A stretch of DNA of 18,661 nucleotides from DATCRE01 sp964235605 (GCA_964235605.1 CAXSCR010000073.1:1-18661), one strand, 5' to 3'. Positions 1 to 7,908 are shown, counted from the stretch's first letter. The notes: generated by a model from the sequence alone, not told the origin. A program made the numbers and translations.

Positions 1-94
1 TGCTCGAACAAATTCCCATCTCACGGATTTAGCACAGCGCGATAAAAGCGATTTTTTCCCTGGTTATGGTTAAAGATAATCTCTCTTAACGACA

Positions 95-3000
95 TTATTC
101 CTTCATTATCTTAACTACCAATTCTTGATTGACTGATCTTACCTTAACAATATAAAAACCTGACGGCAAATCGCCCATAAACACAGGTTCACCATTGGCA
201 ACGTTTGAAATATTTTTAATTGCTCTACCGTAAACATCATAGACACTTACTTGCTGAAGAGTCGATTCAGATTTAATAGAAAGATATTGACCGATGGGAT
301 TAGGGTATAATGAAAGTGAAAGCCTTTTGCTCTTCTCAACATCGGTTACTAATGTATTAAGTGCGGTGGGTGTTACTTGCATGGTAAACACAAAAGGGCC
401 CGTAATATTTGGAATTCGGCTTGATGATACATTGTCGGGCTGCTCACTAAATGTTAATTCATCTAATGCAAGCGTGTCAATTCCTACTACTTGGTAAAGA
501 CCGATATCCTCGCCATCGGCTGAAAGTTTAAAGTTAAGATGAAGTGGGCCTTCGGCTATTTCACCATCAGCCCATAACACAAGATACTCACCTGGTGCTA
601 GCATGGTTTCTGCGTTACCAATAATTTGGTGTTTGGTTTTATTTGTTAGATCATCAGTAATAAATAAGCCCGCAAGATCTACTGGTTCCGTTCCCTTATT
701 ATATAATTCTATCCAATCTTCTTCTTCATTATAGTCATCTTTAACACCAGATTTTCCTGCAACAAATTCATTAATTATTATTCCGCTCACTTCGGGTAGA
801 GGCTCGTATATCGCTTGCAGAATAAAATCTGAATCGGCGGTATCAGTAAGCACGGGTGAATTGATCATTGTTTCCGATTCACTACCTAACCATACGCCTG
901 CCATTTCAAAATCAAAACTTATATCCGAACTCGTGTTACCATTTTGATGTATTTCTACTGCAATTATATTTTGACCTTCTACAAAATAACTTTTGTCAAT
1001 ACTGAAATTATTAAAAACATTTTCGGTTGCTGCTGCAGTAGCCAGTGTATTGTTGGTAACAACACCTGTAATATTATTACGATATACTTCAACACCATTA
1101 ATATAAACTAGTGCTGCGTCATCAAATAAGATTGAGGCATTGATAGTCTGCAATTCATCAATATCAGCGACAGCGAAGGCTTTACGGAAGTACGTTGTAA
1201 TAAATTTATTATTAGCGTCAGGACCAAAACTAACTGAAGTTTGTTCGTCACCTTCACCGTATCCAAATTCGGCTGAACCTGTAGTCCATGTGTTGTCATT
1301 ATAAGAAGTAGTTGGCCAATTCACATTAGGTAACGTACCTTGATCAAAGTATTTCCAACTATCACCTTTACTAACAAGAGACATCGCCTGCTTCTTAATC
1401 ACTTTCCAATTCTTAAATGTATAACCAGCATGTGGTACTGCTTCAACAGTAAATGGTAAATCTTTAAAGTAAGATCCATTAACCAAAGCATCACCAGACT
1501 TAATACCATTAAGCTTAAAATCTCCTGAATTTAATGGAGAGACATCAACACTAAGATTTACGCTTTCACTCAACCCGAAAAAATCTAATATGTGTTGTTG
1601 CATGAATACGTTTCTGGCTGTAGCGAAATCGCGTAGACGCTGTACTTGATAATTCCAATCATCTATATTCCCTCCCCATCGTTGTTTATGGAATGGCATT
1701 TCAGTCTTTAGCGTATATTGAAAATCATCAATAAACTTGATAACGCGTTCGGGTTTATAAGTTGTATTTATTGCTGTAGATAACGTCTGAATAAATCTGG
1801 TTCTAAAAATTGGATTTTGTAATAGCAATCTAATGTGTAATGTCGAAGAAGGAGGATTAGGCCATACAACATTATTATCAGGATCGGTAGCAAAATCAAG
1901 TGTTGGATGAGTAGCTGTGCTTGCCCAATCATATAATCCAAAACCAAAATCAGTATCCCATAGTATCCAGCGAAATTTTCCATTGGTGGAACGTTGGCGC
2001 CAGAACTTTACATTGTTACCGGGCCAATCAGTATTGCCATAATAAATTTCAGCGGTGAGGTAGTTAATGAATTCCTGTACATCAATGTGATCATCTATAT
2101 ATTGAAATGAAGCCGGATCAGACAGATCCATACTTTGCAAAGTTGTTTTGTAAGTTTGATACGCTTCATTAGTACCTTCTAATGCATTTTCTTGTGTCTC
2201 CAATAAGTCGATATCATCTGAGTCAATGTCATAATTCGCTTTTAGATAATCGGCATCAATCTTTTCACGCAGGTTTTGAATTCCCCAATACGCTCCATTA
2301 ACATACAGGATTGAAGGCTGATATGCTAAGTAGTCCATATTCATTTGATCAATGATCAAAGTATGCATTAACGCATCTCTGAACATCGTTACATTACAAT
2401 CATTACCGGAGTTGTTTAGGTTAAAGGCACCGAATTGATTAATCTCTTTTGATTTAAAAAGGTTTTCATCAACGGTATTCTTTCCGTACTTATCACGTGG
2501 GTTTATAGCGAATGATTTTTGTGCATTTCCTCTGCTACATCCACCACCTATTCTTATATCCAGCGACTGGTCAAACTGCTTCTTACCTGCTTGATCATAG
2601 TATTCAAAATAAGCATGACGATCCCAATCCTGATTCCAGTTCTTAGGAAGGTCCTGACAGTTACCAATTATGCCGTTGGTACCATCTGTATAAATGCCCA
2701 TGGTGTTATCCCATAAAAAATTTGGCGCGGTTGAAAGCGATACCACTGGTAACGTAAAGATATGTTCATTAATAAAGTAGGTTCTTACTTCAGTTTTACT
2801 GGGTAAAAAATCAGCATGAAATGCTTTGGTTTTTAAGGTTCTGGTTTTATCGATGGAAATTGAAGCATCATAAGCAGTTGAATTCATGCTTGGCTCTGAA
2901 CCATCTGTAGTGTATCTGATAATAGCATTAGCCTGCGGATGCGAAAGACTTAATGACTGTGTGCTGGCATAACGACCTGAGGCCAGAGAAAAAACAACAT

Positions 3001-3496
3001 TATCTAAACTAGTTGCTGCTGCACCAGATATATTCCCCGAGCCTGGCGTAGGAGTTGATAAATAATTTAGCTGTGTTCCGCCATTGGATGTTCGGCCATA
3101 GGAAATATTAGCGTACTGTTTAGGGTAAGTAAATTTGTCTAATGTTAATGATGCCATTGAACTCAACACCACATCTCCCCCTTTACTACTTAACGAAAAA
3201 TTAGTATGTCGAAATGTTTTTCGTTTATCACACCATATAATAAGATAGGCTTTTGCGTTAATCGTAGTACCAATTTCAATTTGCCATTTTGAAGGCACTG
3301 CGTTTTCATCTGATAGATAATAACCACTGATATCAACAGCGCTATTACTATTATTGTAAAGCTCGATCCATCCCGAAAAATTGAATGTGTCATCAATGTT
3401 TATATCTGCGTTAGCAGGACAAATTTCATTGATAACTATTTGTGCGTTACAAAAACAGGTAATAAGAAGGAAGACAACAATTAATACTTTCTTCAT
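95..3496 (-). CDS. Secreted CotH-family protein with two lamin-tail domains and a T9SS sorting domain
   Basis: A 1133-aa exported protein, probably cell-surface or secreted. Residues 1-19 form a signal peptide (KKVLIVVFLLITCFCNAQ). Domain order as read: lamin-tail (LTD) fold about 20-125 (INEI, WIELYN, DISGYYLSD); a chitobiase/hexosaminidase C-terminal-like segment about 167-243 (IRYTTDGSEPS); a CotH kinase-like domain about 250-640 (IQNLREKID, NTDWPGNNVKFWR, WILWDTDFGFG); a beta-sandwich, galactose-binding-like module about 706-870; a second LTD about 904-1030 (INEF, DWIELYN); and a type A T9SS C-terminal domain about 1059-1133 (LYPNPIGQYLSI, GFYIVKV). Known family: CotH proteins are atypical protein kinases first described on Bacillus spores; surface versions with LTD and T9SS tails are common in Bacteroidota, and their substrates are mostly unknown. 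The ATG follows an AT-rich leader. The gene is codirectional with cutC, 115 bp downstream of it, so co-transcription is possible but not shown. The family call is firm; the biological role is not. Confidence 0.93.
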   Translation of the reverse strand: MKKVLIVVFLLITCFCNAQIVINEICPANADINIDDTFNFSGWIELYNNSNSAVDISGYYLSDENAVPSKWQIEIGTTINAKAYLIIWCDKRKTFRHTNFSLSSKGGDVVLSSMASLTLDKFTYPKQYANISYGRTSNGGTQLNYLSTPTPGSGNISGAAATSLDNVVFSLASGRYASTQSLSLSHPQANAIIRYTTDGSEPSMNSTAYDASISIDKTRTLKTKAFHADFLPSKTEVRTYFINEHIFTLPVVSLSTAPNFLWDNTMGIYTDGTNGIIGNCQDLPKNWNQDWDRHAYFEYYDQAGKKQFDQSLDIRIGGGCSRGNAQKSFAINPRDKYGKNTVDENLFKSKEINQFGAFNLNNSGNDCNVTMFRDALMHTLIIDQMNMDYLAYQPSILYVNGAYWGIQNLREKIDADYLKANYDIDSDDIDLLETQENALEGTNEAYQTYKTTLQSMDLSDPASFQYIDDHIDVQEFINYLTAEIYYGNTDWPGNNVKFWRQRSTNGKFRWILWDTDFGFGLYDWASTATHPTLDFATDPDNNVVWPNPPSSTLHIRLLLQNPIFRTRFIQTLSTAINTTYKPERVIKFIDDFQYTLKTEMPFHKQRWGGNIDDWNYQVQRLRDFATARNVFMQQHILDFFGLSESVNLSVDVSPLNSGDFKLNGIKSGDALVNGSYFKDLPFTVEAVPHAGYTFKNWKVIKKQAMSLVSKGDSWKYFDQGTLPNVNWPTTSYNDNTWTTGSAEFGYGEGDEQTSVSFGPDANNKFITTYFRKAFAVADIDELQTINASILFDDAALVYINGVEVYRNNITGVVTNNTLATAAATENVFNNFSIDKSYFVEGQNIIAVEIHQNGNTSSDISFDFEMAGVWLGSESETMINSPVLTDTADSDFILQAIYEPLPEVSGIIINEFVAGKSGVKDDYNEEEDWIELYNKGTEPVDLAGLFITDDLTNKTKHQIIGNAETMLAPGEYLVLWADGEIAEGPLHLNFKLSADGEDIGLYQVVGIDTLALDELTFSEQPDNVSSSRIPNITGPFVFTMQVTPTALNTLVTDVEKSKRLSLSLYPNPIGQYLSIKSESTLQQVSVYDVYGRAIKNISNVANGEPVFMGDLPSGFYIVKVRSVNQELVVKIMKE

Positions 3497-3572
3497 TTAT
3501 AGAATATTTATAAGGTTATATGCCCATTATATATTGAAAGTAACTTACATGGCGGCGAAGGAGACCCAATGG

Positions 3573-3603
3573 CTCATGCGTTTTAGCGATAAGGTAGCAT
3601 GAG
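3573..3603. repeat. Short inverted repeat between cutC and the CotH gene
   Basis: The sequence ctcatgc (3573-3579) and its exact complement gcatgag (3597-3603) flank a 17-nt loop. A second small hairpin (agagc, 2-nt loop, gctct) lies at 3602-3613 and overlaps the cutC stop codon. No T-run follows on the minus strand, so this is not a clear intrinsic terminator. It might slow or process the transcript between cutC and the downstream gene, or be chance. Confidence 0.25.
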
Positions 3604-3611
3604 AGCAGGCT

Positions 3612-4361
3612 CTAACGGATTAAAGCGGCTTCAGCCAGTTTTCTTGTTGTTTTAATGCGTTCTGGATCGACTGTGCGGATTTTAAACTCCGAGCATTCAT
3701 TTATACTCATTCCGGTTATTTTTGTTTGATGATAGGTCATTGCGCTGAGACGATGTGCTACCGCTGAAAAATGGATTTCTTTGGCTTGTGTCTTCGTTAT
3801 GATTTCTGTTACCGTATCTTCATTTACACCTGATCCAGGCATAATTATAATTCTGCCTCTAGCACGTATAACTAATTCAGAAATGATATCAACACCTTGT
3901 ATTGCTTTTTCATGTTGACCTGATGTGAGTATTCTGTCAAAGCCTGCTTCGATACAATCTTCTAAAGCCTGATAAGGATCAGGTGTCATATCAAAAGCAC
4001 GATGACATGTTACTCTTAACGGACGTGCCTGCGCAATAAGTTTCTTGCATTTTTCTTTATCGAGTGTTCCATCTGAATTAAGAACACCAAATACGACACC
4101 ATCAACACTTAACTTTTTACAAGCTTCGATGTCCTTTCTCATGGCATGATACTCTTCTATAGAATAAAGAAAATCGCCTCCGCGTGGGCGGATCATTACA
4201 TAGACATCAATATTAAGATGCTGGCGAACAAGTTCAATAGTACCCAATGATGGTGTAGTTCCACCTTCATCTGGGTTGGTACAAACTTCCACTCTGTTAG
4301 CGCCACCTTGTTGCGCCATTATAGCTGACTCGATATTATACACAACGACTTCTACAACCAT
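3612..4361 (-). CDS. cutC: CutC family protein
   Basis: A 249-aa cytoplasmic TIM-barrel protein of the CutC family, about the usual length. Family motifs seen: GGANRVEVC near residue 19, EGGTTPSLG, VMIRPRGGDFLYS, DGVVFGVL, TCHRAFD, RILTSGQ, and IIMPGSGV near the C-terminus. CutC was named for a copper-sensitivity phenotype in E. coli, but a direct copper role has been questioned and no catalytic activity is firmly assigned. The start ATG overlaps the stop of the upstream glycosylasparaginase gene by one base (TAATG), which indicates translational coupling in one operon. That context points towards glycan or amino-sugar catabolism rather than copper handling; this is inference from position only. 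Family assignment is secure. Confidence 0.93.
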   Translation of the reverse strand: MVVEVVVYNIESAIMAQQGGANRVEVCTNPDEGGTTPSLGTIELVRQHLNIDVYVMIRPRGGDFLYSIEEYHAMRKDIEACKKLSVDGVVFGVLNSDGTLDKEKCKKLIAQARPLRVTCHRAFDMTPDPYQALEDCIEAGFDRILTSGQHEKAIQGVDIISELVIRARGRIIIMPGSGVNEDTVTEIITKTQAKEIHFSAVAHRLSAMTYHQTKITGMSINECSEFKIRTVDPERIKTTRKLAEAALIR

Positions 4362-5320
4362 TAATAATTGCTTTTAGCGTTTTGTAATTTATTTCCGGTT
4401 TGATTGTATACAGCAAAAGTAAAACCTTGTTGCAGACAGTAAGCACCATAAGCACCACTTTTATTTAGAGCAAGAAACCCAACTTGTATTGTCTTTGCTT
4501 TCGCTGGATTTTTTTTGATGATGCGATCTACGGCAAGTTTGCAAGCGTCCTCTGGTGTATGTCCTTGTCGCATTAACTCAACAACCAAATGGCATCCAAC
4601 AATTCTAATAACTTCCTCTCCTACTCCTGTTGCTGTTGCTGCACCAATTTCATTGTCAACATAAAGGCCGGCACCAATAATTGGTGAGTCTCCTATACGT
4701 CCATGCATTTTGTAAGCCATACCACTTGTGGTGCAGGCACCTGATAAGTTTCCCGCAGCATCAAGCGCAATGATGCCAATGGTGTCATGGTTTTCAATGT
4801 TTACTACCGGTTCGTACTTCGATTTCTTCATCCATTCTTTCCACGCATGCTCTGACTCGATTGTTAACAACTTCTCTTTTTTGAAGCCATTAGCAAGGGC
4901 AAATTTTAATGCCCCATCACCTACCAGCATGACGTGCGGTGTTTTTTCCATCACCAACCTCGCTACTGATACAGGGTGAACAATGTGTTGGAGATAGGCT
5001 ACCGATCCACAGTTACCTTGCTCATCCATAATACAAGCATCGAGTGTAACATGTGCATCACGATCGGGTAATCCTCCAAGTCCTACTGAGTGTTCTTTTG
5101 GATCACCTTCCGGAACTTTCGCTCCTGCTTCCACCGCGTCGAGCGCACGGCCACCCGTAGACAAAATTTTCCAGGCCTCTTCGTTGGCCTTTATTCCAAA
5201 ATTCCAAGTTGATAATACTATGGGTTTGCCGTTATCTTGGTGAGCTGCGAAACTTCTAACAAAAGGCAATGCAGAAATGCCAAGTGCAGAAAGCTTTATA
5301 AATTTTCTCCTCGTAGTCAT
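4361..5320 (-). CDS. N4-(beta-N-acetylglucosaminyl)-L-asparaginase (glycosylasparaginase), Tat-exported
   Basis: An Ntn-hydrolase that cleaves the GlcNAc-asparagine bond left after proteolysis of N-glycoproteins. The autocleavage site is visible as HDTIG: the peptide breaks before Thr180 (numbering from the ATG at 5320), which becomes the N-terminal nucleophile of the beta chain. The substrate-binding motif HGRIGDSPI (R208, D211) and the downstream Gly/Ala-rich ATATGVGE stretch match the family. The protein is 319 aa, close to the roughly 340 aa of the well-studied Flavobacterium enzyme. The N-terminus TTRRKFIKLSALGISALP is a twin-arginine signal, so the enzyme is probably folded, then exported to the periplasm. 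A longer frame opens at a TTG at 5347, but the ATG at 5320 puts the RR motif near the N-terminus and is preferred. It is the first gene of an operon with cutC (TAATG overlap). Confidence 0.93.
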   Translation of the reverse strand: MTTRRKFIKLSALGISALPFVRSFAAHQDNGKPIVLSTWNFGIKANEEAWKILSTGGRALDAVEAGAKVPEGDPKEHSVGLGGLPDRDAHVTLDACIMDEQGNCGSVAYLQHIVHPVSVARLVMEKTPHVMLVGDGALKFALANGFKKEKLLTIESEHAWKEWMKKSKYEPVVNIENHDTIGIIALDAAGNLSGACTTSGMAYKMHGRIGDSPIIGAGLYVDNEIGAATATGVGEEVIRIVGCHLVVELMRQGHTPEDACKLAVDRIIKKNPAKAKTIQVGFLALNKSGAYGAYCLQQGFTFAVYNQTGNKLQNAKSNY

Positions 5321-6200
5321 ACTTGTAATTCTATGATGAGGCCACAAAGTAGGAAAATAATTATAGGGAAAAGCTTAAACTGAAAGTTAAAGCTGAAATG
5401 ATGTTGTTAGATTAATCCTACTTTGTCAAGTTAGTGTTTAAATGACTTTAATGACTAAGAATCGGCAAGCATGCACGATTAAAAGCATCTCCTTCTACAG
5501 CCATAGAAATTTACCCTGATAACATGTGCAGTGCCGCAGTTAATGTATTATAAAGCATATCAAACTTTTAGCTTTTGGCTGCTAGCTTTGAGCTGCTAGC
5601 TCGATTTCTTAAAATTTTATGCAGGTGACTCACATGTCGGGCTCATGTTAAGGTTTTGTTTTTCTTGACCAGGTGGCATAAGGAATAAGTAAAAGCTGCA
5701 GAAGACAATCATCGTATAAAGCGCAATCCCTCAGTGAAATCACTTATAAAAAAATTGGAAGTTGAGCCAATCCAGTTCATAAAGCATTATTAAATTAATG
5801 AAACTAACTCCGTTTTTAACCTCACGCCCAAGCTGGAATAAACATTTTGTTATACACTGAAGCATTGTCCTCCAAAATTAGAAATTGCAAATTTACAGAC
5901 TATAAAAACCGAGCAGATAGTTTGTGCGTCGGCTGCCAGATATGCAGTTACTTTAAACCTTAAACCTAACCTTCGCGTGAGGCGGAGAAGATGTATAATT
6001 TACCATGGTTAATGTAAGCGCGATGGCTGAATCTTAAACTATGATGCGATGAAGAAGTAACTTCGATGCGCTTGTGCACAAAGCTTTGCTATGAAACGTG
6101 TGTGTTTAAGATCTAGTTCATTGTCCCACGTTGCTAAGTGAAGTTACTTGCACACTTTTAATTTAAAGCACCTACACTATAACACATGTTTATAGCCGTT
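5321..6200. other. Gene-poor intergenic stretch, no recognisable gene
   Basis: About 880 bases with no credible coding frame, tRNA or transposase fragment that I can recognise. Short ORFs here have no start context, domain or homology-like pattern. Structures seen: a 14-base tandem repeat at 5578-5601; a 10-bp inverted repeat, aagtaacttc (6055-6064) and gaagttactt (6140-6149), separated by 75 nt; and a direct repeat of ttaaacc near 5953-5969. The left end (5321-5400) must hold the promoter of the glycosylasparaginase operon, but no clear TAnnTTTG box is visible. Together with the intron relic at its right end, the stretch looks like decayed accessory DNA. Confidence 0.5.
5578..5601. repeat. 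Tandem 10-bp repeat containing gctagc palindromes
   Basis: The 10-mer gctgctagct occurs at 5578-5587 and again at 5592-5601, separated by ttga, giving a 14-base period. The flanks (agcttttg before, cga after) extend the AGCT-rich pattern, with agct recurring several times over 5570-5603. It may be a small member of an intergenic repeat family; copies elsewhere in the genome cannot be seen from this window. Confidence 0.5.
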
Positions 6201-6503
6201 GTGTACGCCCAGCATGAGCGAACGGTATCTAATATACTCAAAATACTCCAGAGAGTGAAAGTCTCTCAGATGCGAGTTGGTGAAGTCTGTTAGCAAGTCG
6301 CAAGGTGGTTTGTTGTGAGACATGCACGGAAAGAAGCGAGACTGCAAAATCCGGTGCTGACGAACAGAAACGGTATAACAAGGCCCCATGAAGTGGATAA
6401 GTAAGCAAAACTTTAAAATGTCCTTGACCAATAAACTTCATGTAGTATGCCGCAGCGATCGGGAGGAATAGGCTCTTACTTGGGGAGGTTTGTACCTACT
6501 ACA
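6201..6503 (+). mobile_element. Group II intron 5' fragment (domain I relic, no reverse transcriptase)
   Basis: The stretch begins with gtgtacgcccagcatgagcg, matching the conserved GUGYGCCC-type 5' end of bacterial group II introns. It continues through landmarks typical of domain I in order: gtgaaagtctctc, gttagcaagtcgcaaggtgg, ggtgctgacgaacagaaac, aaggccccatgaagtggata, and then cgatcgggaggaatag and ggggaggtttgtacctac. No reverse transcriptase/maturase reading frame follows: the antitoxin gene on the opposite strand ends at 6515. No domain V hairpin (gagccg...cggttc type) was found in either flanking spacer. It is therefore a 3'-truncated remnant that cannot splice or move by itself. The left boundary is well supported by the GTGTACGCCC motif; the right boundary is approximate. 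I recognised it by remembered consensus, not by a covariance-model search. Confidence 0.72.
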
Positions 6504-6514
6504 TTTATTAAAGA

Positions 6515-6796
6515 TCAAAGTTTAATAGTAAGTTCTAAATGTCCACCAAGTCCTAGTTCAATAATTTTTTGAAGTGTCGAAATACGTGCCTCCTTAATAT
6601 TATTTTCTATTTTTGAAATATATGATTTAGTCGTTCCTACCTTTTCAGCAAGTTCCTCTTGTGTCAAACCTTTTTCAAGTCGCGCCTCGTGAATCAATGC
6701 GCCAATTTTAAAATTCTCATAGCCTGCTTCTAGTTTGTCGCGTTTTTTGATTCCTTTTTTTCCGTAGTGCTTATCTTTGAACTGGTCAAGTGTCAC
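6515..6796 (-). CDS. XRE/HigA-type antitoxin
   Basis: A 93-aa DNA-binding protein with a helix-turn-helix of the XRE/HigA type at about residues 33-86 (IHEARLEKGLTQEELAEKVG, then SYISKIENN as recognition helix region). The N-terminal part (TLDQFKDKHYGKKG...RDKLEAGYENFK) and the C-terminal GGHLELTIKL are typical of antitoxins paired with Gp49/RelE-like toxins. It should bind and neutralise its toxin and repress the shared promoter. The start is GTG at 6796; its GTGA overlaps the TGA that ends the toxin's original frame, so the two genes were translationally coupled. The reading frame is intact although the toxin is broken. Strong family call; an actual present function is uncertain. Confidence 0.88.
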   Translation of the reverse strand: MTLDQFKDKHYGKKGIKKRDKLEAGYENFKIGALIHEARLEKGLTQEELAEKVGTTKSYISKIENNIKEARISTLQKIIELGLGGHLELTIKL

Positions 6797-7086
6797 GATA
6801 TTACTTGTGTTTTCTTTTTGAAATCCATTGGCTAAAAGATCAATTGTCCTTGGTCAAAGAAGCAGAATATTCAAAAGATGTCGCTCCCTTGCTGAACACG
6901 GATTTCAAATAGTCCGTCGGTATTCTCTATATGTTTTAAATAAGTCTCAGGAACTCTTGAAAATTCTTCAATCAAATCAAACGTCCAGATAATTTTATCT
7001 TTTACCTTTTGCTTTTGTTCTCTGAAGAAGTCGTCAAAGTAGCTTTTATAGAAAATGATTGTCCGATGTTTTTTCTTTTTATCCAC
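6793..7086 (-). pseudogene. Broken HigB/RelE-like toxin (Gp49 family)
   Basis: The ATG at 7086 opens a 71-residue frame (FYKSYFDDFFREQKQKVKDK..., DGLFEIRVQQGSDIF) that matches the N-terminal two thirds of phage-Gp49/HigB-like mRNA interferases. Codon 72 is TGA (6873-6871) exactly where the family has Arg in its RIFCFFD motif; the frame then goes on as IFCFFDQGQLIF before a TAG at 6834-6832. The missing tail is still present: LANGF appears one base out of frame (one T too few in a T-run), and KKTQ returns to the original frame (one A too many in an A-run). The original frame ends at TGA 6795-6793, overlapping the antitoxin GTG. So one nonsense change and two compensating single-base indels inactivate a roughly 97-aa toxin. 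A 71-aa product lacking the core strands is unlikely to be active. Confidence 0.8.
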
Positions 7087-7090
7087 TTGG

Positions 7091-7121
7091 CAAATATAAG
7101 AAAAGTTGTCCGAAAGTGAAA
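7091..7121 (-). promoter_or_regulatory. Bacteroidota-type promoter of the toxin-antitoxin locus
   Basis: On the minus strand TATATTTG (7098-7091) fits the Bacteroidota -7 consensus TAnnTTTG, and TTTC (7121-7118) lies 19 nt upstream as a one-mismatch -33 TTTG box. The -7 box ends only 4 nt before the toxin ATG at 7086, so the transcript would start at or very near that codon. Confidence 0.5.
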
Positions 7122-7404
7122 CTTAAAAAAATGTTATTTTTCCGGATTTTAATCACTTGTTAAACGTATCTGTTTTATCTGCGCTTTTGGCGCCAGACAA
7201 AAGCCAGGTTTATTTTGCGCGAGTACGCGTTTGATTTGAAATGCTTATGTGCCTTCGCGCAGCTTCACTGAACTAACTATAGAATGAATTTGATAACTAC
7301 AATTATTTCAAAAATGGAATAATACTACTAAATCAGACCAAATTATTCTTTTATTCTCCAACTAAGTCAATCATATCTTTCCCTCTTTAGTCATACAACA
7401 AATG
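7122..7404. other. Intergenic spacer with one hairpin
   Basis: About 280 bases between the toxin promoter and the 3' end of the NlpC/P60 gene. No gene is recognised. A 7-bp stem, gcttttg (7183-7189) and caaaagc (7198-7204), closes an 8-nt loop; neither side is followed by a strong T-run, so it is at best a weak terminator. The rest is AT-rich and unremarkable. Confidence 0.35.
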
Positions 7405-7908
7405 TTACTCTATTATTCTTCTGGCAGTAATAAATCTTTTTTGATAATATTCTGAATAGAGATTGGTTTCTACAACGCCCAGCGCACTTGACGCGTGAAT
7501 GAATTTAATATTCTCTTTTCCGAGCACATCGGTGACTAAACCAACGTGTGTTACTTTCTTCTTCTTCTTTCCGGTAGCGAAGAATAGCAAGTCGCCGGGT
7601 TGCAAATCTTTTATTGAAACTTCATGACCAGTTTTACTTTGATCTTCCGAACTTCGGGGTAAATTCACATCGATCGCACGAAAGGAGTTAAGTAAAAGAC
7701 CGGAACAATCCATCCCTGTACGCGTAGTTCCGCCATATTTATAAGGTGTACCAATAAATTTTCTTGCCGCTTCAACTACACTGGTTGCGGTATCGCGACG
7801 AACATGTTTATTTTTATTCGAGGCGCAAGACGTCGTAAAAAGTGTTGACACCAATAATGTGATCAACAGAAGCCTTTGATTAAATTTAAGACGGAAAAAC
7901 AGCTTCAT
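7405..7908 (-). CDS. NlpC/P60 family lipoprotein (cell-wall endopeptidase)
   Basis: A 167-aa lipoprotein predicted to cut peptide stems of peptidoglycan. Residues 1-27 are a lipoprotein signal; the lipobox TTSC puts the lipidated Cys at 28. The NlpC/P60 domain spans about 43-165: catalytic Cys68 in GMDCSGL, preceded by GTPYKYGGTTRTG; His121 in THVGLV and His138 in FIHASS complete the expected catalytic set; PGDLLFF is a family hallmark. A lysine run (KKKKK, 114-118) sits just before the catalytic His strand. The protein is about as short as a stand-alone NlpC domain can be, with no extra binding module, like E. coli Spr/MepS. It is divergently oriented to the FAD oxidase with 56 bp between the start codons. 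Confidence 0.93.
   Translation of the reverse strand: MKLFFRLKFNQRLLLITLLVSTLFTTSCASNKNKHVRRDTATSVVEAARKFIGTPYKYGGTTRTGMDCSGLLLNSFRAIDVNLPRSSEDQSKTGHEVSIKDLQPGDLLFFATGKKKKKVTHVGLVTDVLGKENIKFIHASSALGVVETNLYSEYYQKRFITARRIIE

Noticed and set aside
1..94. Possible terminator after the CotH gene (gttaa/ttaac, 69-90)
   Set aside because: Only five base pairs, no T-run on the minus strand in the right place.
5320..5347. TTG start adding nine residues to the glycosylasparaginase
   Set aside because: It would place MWPHHRITS before a complete twin-arginine signal that begins at the ATG at 5320.
5801..5862. Short frame MKLTPFLTSRPSWNKHFVIH
   Set aside because: Twenty residues, no recognisable family, nothing around it suggests a leader peptide.
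6177..6441. Two minus-strand reading frames of 84 and 67 residues
   Set aside because: They lie antisense to the group II intron relic, overlap each other in different frames, and show no domain or signal; the structured RNA explains the sequence better.
5321..7404. A complete mobile island or defence system around the intron relic and toxin-antitoxin genes
   Set aside because: No integrase, transposase, direct-repeat attachment sites, tRNA or further defence genes are visible; only remnants.
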